Positions 56,666-64,000 of a stretch of DNA of 64,000 nucleotides are shown here, one piece after another. Position 1 is the first letter of the stretch, and each line of letters opens with the position of its first letter. The position numbers and the translations under genes were made by a program. Origin of the DNA: Tridacna crocea (Eukaryota > Mollusca > Bivalvia > Cardiida > Cardiidae); contig OX031072.1 in NCBI GenBank assembly GCA_943736015.1, positions 10,133,501 through 10,197,500 of the forward strand, in the 5' to 3' direction. The notes under the pieces were generated by a model that was not told the origin of the DNA, searched no databases, and saw nothing but the letters and a program-made list of their open reading frames with translations.

Positions 56666-56989
56666 GAAAGTGCTCTTTATTAGGGTTTGATTTCTAGGCT
56701 AAATAAATGTCCGTAAGGTGTCGCAGACATTGAAATGTGCCTTTGATAGGAAAGAAAACTGAGAAAAGGGCGAAATCCTGGTTTTGAAATCCTTCCTCTG
56801 TAGGTTCCAGTTCAAAATCGGGATGGTTTGCTGTATAATGTTATTAGGTACCACCCTCCTCTCAAAAAGTTATCAATTTATCTATAAACTACAGTAATAG
56901 AATTAACGAGCCTTACAACCTCTCGTACAACAGGTTATTTCCCCTTTCACTAATAAATCCCCTTTTTCACGAAGGATCCGGATGAATTT

Positions 56990-57132
56990 AACCCTTTGTC
57001 TCACAATCAGCACTTTCCTCCTTTTCTCACGTTTTTTAGCCCATTTTAAAAGCTTATTATTTGTGCAATATCTGATCTGTCTTGTGGAAATGATTTCAAT
57101 TTGAACCAATCTTATACTTTCTTAACTTGATA
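56990..57132 (+). mobile_element. TH1, decayed
   Basis: Left terminus TTAACCCTTTGTCTCAC; hairpin deleted. Confidence 0.58.
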
Positions 57133-57258
57133 AGAGGGGGGAATAGAAAATTCTGACTATCAAGTGTTTTATCCTTTTCCCTCTATGTTTACATGTGTAT
57201 GCTTTCATAGACAAATCGTACTACTTTAACCACCTTTGATTTGATGTCTGTAATTTCT

Positions 57259-57484
57259 TTAACTCGTTACCAAACGACAATATTTTAGGCTTGTCCAAAT
57301 CGAAAGCATTTGCAGACAACAAAATGAAAGTGACTGAAAATTTGAAGTTTGTTTTGTGAAGGGAAGAAAACATTGTGGGAAAAGGAGAAAATGCTGGTTA
57401 CCAGCATTTTCTCCTTTTCCCACAATGTTTTCTAGAGGCTCAGCTAGGGTCGTCAAAAGAAGGGATTGTGTGGTAATGAGTTAA
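57259..57484 (-). mobile_element. TH1 element, full length
   Basis: TTAA both ends; perfect hairpin about 57365-57433; a short deletion near the right end (GGCTCAGCTAGGGTCG). Confidence 0.9.
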
Positions 57485-57664
57485 AGTTGGGATTTCATAA
57501 TGTCGTTGTTTGGTAAAGACTTAATATCAACTTAGTGTTCATGGGCACCTGCGTGGTAAGGCTTTTTAAAACAATGTTAGGAAATGAGAAAGCGCTTAGA
57601 CTTGTTAGTTTCTGTTTTGTCGATTTTTTTTTTTGTAAACAGGTTTATTATTTCTTATACCTAT

Positions 57665-57850
57665 TCTGTTCCGTTTTGCACCACCAAACAACAACGTTTT
57701 AGATTTGCCCTAATTGAAAGCATTAGCATTTGCCTCATAAACTGTGTCTCAAACGATGGCATCTGTCTTTGAAAGGATGGAAAAGTCTGTGGAAAGGCAG
57801 AAATTACCAGTGCTTTCTCCTTTTTCCAACATCGATACTTGCCATCATAG
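57665..57850 (-). mobile_element. TH1, vestigial
   Basis: CACCAAACAACAACGTTTTAG at the left, hairpin collapsed to ATTACCAGTGC. Confidence 0.5.
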
Positions 57851-58650
57851 GCGACATAGCAAGTGAAACAAGGAATTGAGGCCTTCGAAAGCCTTTCACT
57901 GGAAGTTCATTTGCTTCAGCCACAGATGGTATAGTTTTACAACACAACGTTCGATATATGATTTACGCCGTGAAATGTACATGTACATGTTCTAGCCAAA
58001 AAGTTTTCAGCTTTGTTTTTTGTGTGCTTATGCAAGTATATGTATGTAGGAAATTTCTTCCTTTTTTGGCGTACGAGTTATTAAGTCTAATGGGCGATTT
58101 TGAAACATTTGGTAATATTGTCGTCAGTCAGCACTGTAGGGATAATGTAGAAATAGACTTTGTTCCTAATAACGGCTGCGAAAAGCACAGAGTTCTACGT
58201 TATCTATCATCTCAAAGCATCTGAATCAAAGGGAATATGTAACAATTAATATACGAACACTTCTGTTTTTTCTTACGGCGGGTTTGCATGATGAAATTCG
58301 CTAAATGTGTTTATTTTCTTTATCTATTTCTTTGCGTATGATTTGTTTTTTTTTTATGTGACAGAATTCAAACACTAATTATTGAATTCACTCATATCTT
58401 GGATTTTGTAATTATTTTAAAGTCATCTTTTAAAAGTCTGTGTGAATATTTATTATATCTCGTTTCAACTACAGAACACTAAAATAATAAGAGATAATTC
58501 TGGTCCAACTGAAGAACATTATGATGTAGATTAAGATCATAATGCTAAACAAGTGCAGACATGAAATGGGTTTACCAATGGTTACCAGGATTTCTCCATT
58601 TTCATACAATGTTTTCAAAAGATTTCTTCCGAAAAGTCGTTAAAGCACAT
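57850..58650. other. Unassigned AT-rich sequence
   Basis: An open frame at 57958-58224 is unlike any family I recognise. A decayed TH trace is at 58580-58670. Confidence 0.4.
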
Positions 58651-58803
58651 GATTGTTTTGCAAAGAATTGATGATATATAAGAACCGCTGCATGGCAAAA
58701 GGGGGTATAATTCGTCACTGTGACGTATTATACCATGAAAGTCGTCACATAAATGAAGGATCCATCAATCCAGTTTTATCTAACAACCCATTGTATCATA
58801 AAT

Positions 58804-59433
58804 GGCCTGCAGCACGCGAAAAGAGGCATTCGGACATTTACGTAGAGAGGCATTCGGACATTTACGTAGAGAGGCATTCGGGCATTTACGTAGAGAGGCA
58901 TTCGGACATTTACGTAAAGAGGCATTCGGACATTTACGTAGAGAGGGATTCGGACATTTACGTAAAGAGGGATTCGGACATTTACGTATAGAGGCATTCG
59001 GACATTTACGTAAAGAGGGATTCGGACATTTACGTAAAGAGGGATTCGGACATTTACGTAGAGAGGCATTCGGACATTTACGTAGAGAGGCATTCGGGCA
59101 TTTACGTATAGAGGCATTCGGGCATTTACGTATAGAGGCATTCGGACATTTACGTAAAGAGGGATTCGGACATTTACGTAAAGAGGCATTCGGACATTTA
59201 CGTAAAGTGTCATCTCGGATTAGCCTGCGCAGTCCGCGCAAGCTTATCCGAGACGGCACTTTCCTTTTTTTATAATTTTGTTTGTTTTGTGCAAGACCAC
59301 TATGGCACAAAATCGAATAATATCGTAAAGTGTCGTCTCGGATTAGCCTGCGCGGACTGCGTAGGCTGATCCGAGATGACACTTTACGCAAATGTCCGAA
59401 TGCCTCTTTTCGTGTGTTGCAAGCCAATTATGG
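58804..59433. mobile_element. Palindromic element with one arm expanded to a minisatellite
   Basis: Left arm GGCCTGCAGCACGCGAAAAG and right arm (inverted) GGCTTGCAACACACGAAAAG, then GAGGCATTCGGACATTT on both. Inside lie two 'AGTGTC-TCTCGGATTAGCC' palindromes at 59206-59265 and 59330-59388. Confidence 0.8.
58823..59206 (+). repeat. 24-bp minisatellite, 16 copies
   Basis: Unit GAGGCATTCGGACATTTACG plus TARA, with single-base variants (C/G at base 5, A/G in GGACAT). The 24-base period keeps several frames open, which explains long spurious ORFs on both strands. Confidence 0.92.
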
Positions 59434-59444
59434 TCCTTTGAAAG

Positions 59445-59575
59445 GCAGAGTAAATTGATCAGAAGCATAAAGTATCGACTCAGATCAGCCTGCGCGGATT
59501 GCGCAGGCTGATCTGAGTCGATACTTTTTGCAGATGAATTTAACCCCATTTTCACAGACCATAACTCATATGTGT
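59445..59575 (+). mobile_element. C-family copy with a perfect core palindrome
   Basis: AAAGTATCGACTCAGATCAG at 59471 is exactly mirrored to about 59528. It ends in CCATTTTCACAGACCAT. Confidence 0.82.
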
Positions 59576-59671
59576 ATATAGGATATGGAATATATGTATA
59601 TGAAAATAAGATAACTACTGGAATTCTGTTAATGGGAGACATCGAAAAGTGCCCTTATAAGGATAATTGCT

Positions 59672-59887
59672 ATTGCCGTTCAATCTGTTATAGTGTGTTA
59701 CTGAGGTAATCAGAGAACGTGACCGTAACAATCTGTCATAGTGTGTTACTGAGCTAATCAGAGAACGTGACCGTAACAATCTGTCATAGTGTGTTACTGA
59801 GCTAATCAGAGAACGTGACCGTAACAATCTGTCATAGTGTGTTACTGAGCTAATCAGAGAACGTGACCGTAACAATCTGTTATAGGA
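59672..59887 (+). repeat. 48-bp tandem repeat, about 4 copies
   Basis: Unit contains AACAATCTGTCATAGTGTGT and TAATCAGAGAACGTGACCGT. Internal copies are near identical; the edge copies differ (GTTATA, GAGGTAATC). Confidence 0.9.
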
Positions 59888-59975
59888 CAAGTCAGGAAAA
59901 ATATAAATCTGATAATGTGACGTGATAATCTGTAAAATAGTCTAAAAGAACTGGGGGAAAAAATACTTGAGGGCC

Positions 59976-60021
59976 ATGTTCGCTGCATTTTTGATAGCTG
60001 TTCTGCTATGCAGGAACTCTG
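59976..60021 (+). CDS. Ly6-type gene exon 1: signal peptide
   Basis: The ATG lies in GGGCCATGT and the exon ends TCTG|GTAAGA in phase 1. The 15 codons are strongly hydrophobic. An in-frame upstream ATG is absent. Confidence 0.72.
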
Positions 60022-63000
60022 GTAAGATCATTGATATTATTTGCCGTAGAGTAAGCGATATGTTTTTAAATATGAGCCATGCTCTGGCAAATGGGGGCGT
60101 AACGCCTCTCCGCGATCCATGGTGCATCTGCGAAAAGTATCGACCCAGGTCACCCTGCGCAGTCTGCGCAGGCTGACCTAGGCCGAAACTTTTCGCTATT
60201 TGTCATTTTTCTGTTTGTCAAAGGACCAGTCTACCTCATGAATTATTTAAGAAAGTAGTTCTAATAGATCCAGAGAAAGAGAGTGAGAAAATGAGAGACA
60301 GAGAGAGACAGACAGACAGACAGAGACAGAGATAGAGAGACAGAGAGAGAAAGAGAGCAAGAGTGAGAGACAGAGACAGAGAGACAGAGAAAGAGAGAGA
60401 AAGAGACAGAGGTATGAGTGGGTGGCTGGGTGGGTGAACGACCGTGTTGCAAGAATGCAGATTACACCCAGTGCGAAATCTATTATTTATGTTACAGAGT
60501 AAAATTAACCCAATACTTTTATATGAAGTTATATCCGAACGACGCTAATATTTAAATGGAGGCAGGCCTCATTTACTTGATAAAGTTGCCTCAATTGTTT
60601 AAAGTAATCAGGGACAAAATTTATCACGACATTTCACCCTCACACCTCTAACTCCGTCCTCGTTAACCTAGCTGCACTTTAACTCTTTACCAAACGACAG
60701 AATTTTAGACTGGTCCAAATTGAAAGCACTTCCAGACGACAAAGTAAACGTAACTAAAAAATTGGAATTTGTTTTTAGCAGGGTAGAAAACATTGTGGGA
60801 AAAGGAGAAAGTACTAGCACTTGCAGATGACAAAGTAAACGTAATTCAAAAATTGGAATTTGTTTCCAGCAGGATGGAAAACATTGTGGGAAAAGGAGAA
60901 AATGCTGGTTGCCAGTATTTTCTCATTTTTCCACAATGTTTCCAAAAGACTTCTATCTCAGGGTTGTAAAAACCAGGGATCGTCTCGTAAAGGATTAGTT
61001 CGTTTAAGTTTTACTATCATTGCGATGACTGTAGTTAACGCAACATAGTCCACGGTTGGTCCGTATTCACTATCCTTTCTTGAGACCATTCTTAATCTTA
61101 TTTTCTAAGAGTTTCTATATTTGAAAACAGAACAACTTCTGATTGACTAAACCAAATGAGCCGAGCTCTGTTAGAAAGGAAGCTTAATGCATCTGCTAAA
61201 AGTATCGACTCGGTTCAGCCGGCAAAGTCCGCGCAGGCAGACCTGAGTCAAAACTTTTTTTAATTGGTCAAGTTTCTATATTGTTACGGGAGACCACTCC
61301 TTCATGCATAGCTTCGTCCCGATTTAAATACAATACAAGACAACTGCGTCAGAAACATATCTCTTTGGCTCAGTGATTATGGTACTGGTCTTTTAAGGTA
61401 AGACCTTTGTAATGGAAATCCTGCAAAATTAGCTATATTTAAAAATGAGTATTATTGAACTTCTTTCACCTTTTAATTTTTTTCCATTTTTTCCTTCTTT
61501 GAATTACCATTTATAAATCTGAAACCGCTATATTCTCAATCAAAAAGAGATAATAATTACCTCCCTTTCCAGAAAACTAACAAAAGTACCAAAAAATAAT
61601 TTCAAGATAGACATAAACGGAATTTCTGATCCGTTAGAAATGTGCAAAAAATATTATTTCTACATAAATCCTTATTTATCCTTATTCATCAACAAATTAG
61701 AATTTTCACCGGAAGTGCATAAAACAGGTCTTACCTTAATTCTCGAAAAACTAGGTTATTTGTCCCTTCAAGGGTTCGAATCCCGCCAGATGCGGTTTTT
61801 ATTTGATCTATGCATTTATTTGTTTCTTTGTTACGGACTTCGTTCGTAAGAGTATGTCCAAGGAAAAAGTCTACTGCATGATCAAGTTGATTGTTAAAAG
61901 AAGTGGATATTACGGTTCCATATTAAGAGGGTGATGGCTTGTTTGGTACCATGGATCATGGAGATGCATTAACCCATTACCACACAATCCCTACTTTTGA
62001 CAACCCTGAAAGCCTTCTGAAAACATTGTAGGAAAAGGAGAAAATGCTGGTTACCAGCATTTTCTCCTTTTCCCACAATGTTTTCTACCCTTCACAGAAC
62101 AAATTTCAAATTTTCAGTCACGTTTGTTTTGTCGTCTGCAAATGCTTTGGATTTGGACAAATCCAAAATATTGTCGTTTGGTAATGAGTTAAGCCCCCTT
62201 TTGTCAGAGCAAAGGTCATTTGGTTTAGCTATTTAAACGACCAACCCCTCACTTAACATCTGAAATTGCGTCTCTTATTGGATGTATCTGTAGTTTTTAT
62301 TTGTTTATAAAGAAAACTATTTTTAGTTGTTTTAATCAGTTATTACAAAGAATAATGACTAACGACCAATCAATCTAGTCAGATCATTTTAACCCTTTCC
62401 CAAATGACAAATTTTAGACTCTTCCAAATTGAAAGAGTTTGCAGACGACAATTTCAACTTTCATAACAATGGCAGGAAAGTATCCGAAGGGGCAGAAAAC
62501 ACTGTGGGAAAAGGAGAAATTGCTCGTTACGAGCAATTTCTCCTTTTCCCACAGTGTTTTCAAAAGACTTGTACTGCAAACAGGTAAAAACAAGGGCTTG
62601 TTTTGGAGGGTTACACGACCAACCCCTCACTTAACATCTGCAATTACGTCTCTTATTGGATGTATCTGTAGTTTTTATTTGTTTATAAAGAAAACTATTT
62701 TTAGTTGCTTTAATCAGTTACTACATAAAATTACGACTAACGGCAAATCAATCTAATCAGATCACTTTAACCCTTTACCAGACAATCCCTATTTTTCACA
62801 ACTTAAAGGAAGAGGCCTTCTGAAAACATTGTGTGAAAAGGAGAAAATGCTGGTGACCAGCATTTTCTCCTTTTCCCACAATGCTTTCTACTCCTGTAAA
62901 GACAACTTTCAATTTTAAGTAACATTTATTTTGTCGCCTGCAAATGCTTTCAATTTGGACAAGTCTAAAATTTTGTCGTTTGGTATAGAGTTAAGGTATA

Positions 63001-63677
63001 TTGCAATTCAAAACGTGGACTTACCTACATATCACCTATTACGCTTATTAACCCATTACCACACAATCCCTACTTTTGACTCCCCTGAGAAAGAAGCCTT
63101 TTGAAAACACTATGGGAAAAGGAGAAAATGCTGGTAACCAGCATTTTCTCCTTTTCCCACAGTGTTTTCTTTCCTTCCCAAAACAAATTTCTATTCTTTA
63201 GTCACCTTTATTTTGTCGTCTGCAAATGCTTTCATTTTGGACCAGTCTAAAATTTTCTCGTGTGGTAATGAGTTAAAGAGCCTCTTTTCTTCGAATCAAA
63301 TCGTTATATTTCAACAAACTGTGAGGCGTGACTTGAAACGTGGTTGGTTAATATGTATTCATAATGCCAAGTATAATGTGGTCTTTGAACGAAACCTTTG
63401 TTCTTTCCTGGTGAGACATTATTATGTGACTTTTGCCTTTCTGATTGATGCATACTGTATGTAAGTTAGAATATGATTCCTATCCTTTAATGTTTTTTCC
63501 ATTCACTTTCAGCTGGACTACAATGCTTTCAGTGCTCCGCTACGTCAAACGAATCACCGTGTGTGACTGACGCGTCTGTACTGGTCAACACAAAAAACCA
63601 TGGAGGGCCGTTCAGTAAAAATTGCACGATTGAAAAAGACCAGAGGTTTTGTTTGATAGAAAGTTCCAATAGCAGAG
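59976..63677 (+). CDS. Ly6/uPAR three-finger-domain protein, first two exons (gene runs off the window)
   Basis: Exon 1 is 59976-60021 and exon 2 63513-63677, both GT-AG, phase 1. The conceptual product starts MFAAFLIAVLLCRNS, a short signal peptide. It continues AGLQCFQCSATSNESPCV, the hallmark L-x-C-x-x-C start of a Ly6 domain. Cys residues follow in SKNCTIEKDQRFCLIE, matching the conserved first half of the fold. The family is secreted or GPI-anchored; the anchor and the last Cys pairs would lie beyond the right edge. Function cannot be assigned: the family covers receptor modulators, septate-junction proteins and others. The 3.5 kb intron is filled with TH, C and E elements. Confidence 0.8.
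60065..60265 (+). mobile_element. C-family copy in Ly6-type intron 1
   Basis: ATGAGCCATGCTCTGGCAAA at the left, core about 60128-60202, then CAAAGGACCAGTCTACCTC. Confidence 0.82.
60275..60418 (+). repeat. GA/GACA-rich low-complexity tract
   Basis: Repeated AGAGAGACAGA and GACAGACAGA in Ly6-type intron 1. Confidence 0.92.
60679..60998 (-). mobile_element. TH1 with an internal partial duplication
   Basis: The stretch GCACTT-CAGA-GACAAAGTAAACGTAA through GGAGAAA occurs twice (about 60727 and 60816). The first half-hairpin is followed directly by the second unit. Confidence 0.82.
61055..61160. mobile_element. B-family left arm
   Basis: GTCCGTATTCACTATCC to TTGACTAAACCAAATG, cut at the centre by a C-family start. 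Confidence 0.7.
61155..61325 (+). mobile_element. C-family copy
   Basis: GAGCTCTGTTAGAAAGG, AAAAGTATCGACTCGG, a diverged core, then ACCACTCCTTCATGC. Confidence 0.72.
61361..61396 (+). pseudogene. tRNA-like 5' half, interrupted by an E MITE
   Basis: TTTGGCTCAGTGATTATGG (box-A-like) and a CTGGTCTTTTAA anticodon half-arm. The 3' half resumes at 61740. Confidence 0.5.
61393..61739 (+). mobile_element. E-family MITE, complete, inserted in a tRNA-like sequence
   Basis: TTAA+GGTAAGACCT at the left and AGGTCTTACC+TTAA at the right; interior TTACCTCCCTTTCCAG. Confidence 0.83.
61740..61798 (+). pseudogene. tRNA-like 3' half
   Basis: ACTAG can pair with CTGGT of the 5' half. GGGTTCGAATCCCGCC is a clean T arm with box B, and AGATGCGG then TTTTT follows, like an acceptor strand and a pol III terminator. 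Confidence 0.52.
61838..62222 (+). mobile_element. C-family right part interrupted by TH1
   Basis: AGAAGTGGATATTACGG body to GATGCATTAA, resuming after the TH1 with AAGCCCCCTTTTGTCAGAGC. Confidence 0.72.
61969..62192 (+). mobile_element. TH1 element in a C-family terminus
   Basis: Near consensus; the flanks GATGCATTAA and TTAAGCCCCCTTTTG show insertion at the same C-element site as the copy at 219-447. Confidence 0.9.
62237..62781 (+). repeat. Direct duplication of about 155 bp flanking a TH1
   Basis: ACGACCAACCCCTCACTTAA to AGTCAGATCATTTTAACCC (62237-62394) recurs at 62615-62774 with about ten differences. Each copy ends at the left end of a TH1. Confidence 0.88.
62389..62614 (-). mobile_element. 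TH1/TH2 mosaic element
   Basis: Flanks are TH1. The hairpin (62495-62561) combines TH1 outer stem GGGAAAAGGAG with TH2 loop-side ATTGCTCGTTACGAGCAAT, and CACTG/CAGTG, matched on both arms. Confidence 0.88.
62767..62994 (+). mobile_element. TH1 element
   Basis: TTAA ends; hairpin about 62820-62888. Confidence 0.88.
63058..63276 (+). mobile_element. TH1 element in Ly6-type intron
   Basis: Arms CACTATG and CACAGTG, partly matched change. Confidence 0.9.
63513..63677 (+). CDS. Ly6-type gene exon 2
   Basis: It runs from CACTTTCAG to AGAG|GTATTT, 165 bases, phase 1 to 1, a common exon layout for Ly6 domains. A TH copy starts 36 bases downstream of the donor. Confidence 0.82.
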
Positions 63678-63713
63678 GTATTTGATCTAATTATTCATGA
63701 ACTGAAACTATCC

Positions 63714-63943
63714 AACACTTTTCCAAACAATCCCTGGTTTTTAAGACCCTGAAAAAAGAGCCTTTCTGAAAACATCGAGGGAAAAGGAGAAAATGCCGTT
63801 AACCAGCATTTTTTTTTCCTTTTCCCACAGTGTTTTCAACCCTCCCAGGACAAATTTCAATTTTTGATTCAGCCCAATTCTGTCGTCTGCAAATGCTTTC
63901 AATTTGGACCAGTCTAAATTTTTGTCGTTTGTTAAAGAGTTAA
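63714..63943 (+). mobile_element. TH1 element downstream of Ly6 exon 2
   Basis: Hairpin about 63765-63836 with a short T insertion near the loop. Confidence 0.85.
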
Positions 63944-64000
63944 CTCTTTGGGAAATGAAAACAGAATTATTATTGATACATTGTTTTTCTCTAAACTAAA

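Noticed and set aside
57958..58224. 88-codon plus-strand ORF as a gene
   Set aside because: No family motif, no splice or promoter context and composition like the surrounding AT-rich DNA.
58823..59206. CRISPR-like repeat array
   Set aside because: Units are contiguous with no spacers, and the sequence is eukaryotic.
58776..59427. Long ORFs of 112-215 codons on both strands
   Set aside because: They are produced by the 24-bp (8-codon) minisatellite, which keeps frames open; no start context or homology.
60261..60452. Ser/Leu-rich ORF on the minus strand
   Set aside because: Translation of a GA-rich simple tract.

Overview
This is an intron-rich, AT-rich (by eye), repeat-saturated nuclear window from an animal. 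The protein-coding content (a GH128-type glucanase, an animal-type nucleoside hydrolase, a CARD caspase and a Ly6/uPAR-type protein) and the interspersed families (the ACAAGAGG-CCATGATGG element, gracile tRNA-headed SINEs, the palindromic 'CAGCCTGCGCAG' element) suggest a bivalve mollusc. That assignment is inference from recalled repeat style; no search was run.

Four real genes can be reconstructed with consistent splice phases. (1) + strand, 16292-19897: a secreted 286-residue GH128-type beta-1,3-glucanase, 4 exons. (2) - strand, 32181 down to 23490: an inosine/uridine-preferring-type nucleoside hydrolase of 309 or 314 residues. It has two alternative copies of its fourth exon, which the reading frame forces to be mutually exclusive. 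(3) - strand, 50494 down to 36756: a complete 10-exon, 491-residue CARD-containing initiator-type caspase whose active-site pentapeptide reads NACRG instead of QACxG. (4) + strand from 59976, running off the right edge: the first two exons of a Ly6/uPAR three-finger-domain protein. The genes are unrelated in function and show no operon-like logic.

Everything between and inside the genes is dominated by short non-autonomous elements. The main one, called TH here (TTAA-hairpin), is about 230 bp, is bounded by TTAA, and carries a central near-perfect palindrome of about 64 bp. I count roughly 70 full or partial copies, about a quarter of the window, in both orientations and very often within 15-60 bp of an exon. 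A sister subfamily (TH2) has a different palindrome and different flanks but the same boundaries. Several copies differ from the consensus at matching positions on both hairpin arms. Other families: a palindromic 'CAGCCTGCGCAG' element (C), a 'GATCAGACTGCAC' palindrome family (D), a TTAA MITE of about 350 bp (E), a 'TTGGCTAAACCA' palindrome (B), tRNA-headed SINEs (S), a foldback-like 2.1 kb element with repeat-array termini, an element whose arm has become a 24-bp minisatellite, and a cluster of five tRNA-Thr-like units at 51.5-52.4 kb.

Layout: 1-16 kb repeats and unique sequence with no supported gene; 16.3-19.9 kb glucanase; 20-23.4 kb repeats; 23.5-32.2 kb nucleoside hydrolase; 32.2-36.7 kb repeats and a tRNA-like unit; 36.8-50.5 kb caspase; 50.6-59.9 kb tRNA-like array, foldback element, minisatellite; 60-63.7 kb Ly6 gene start. 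All family names (TH, B-G, S) are working labels.
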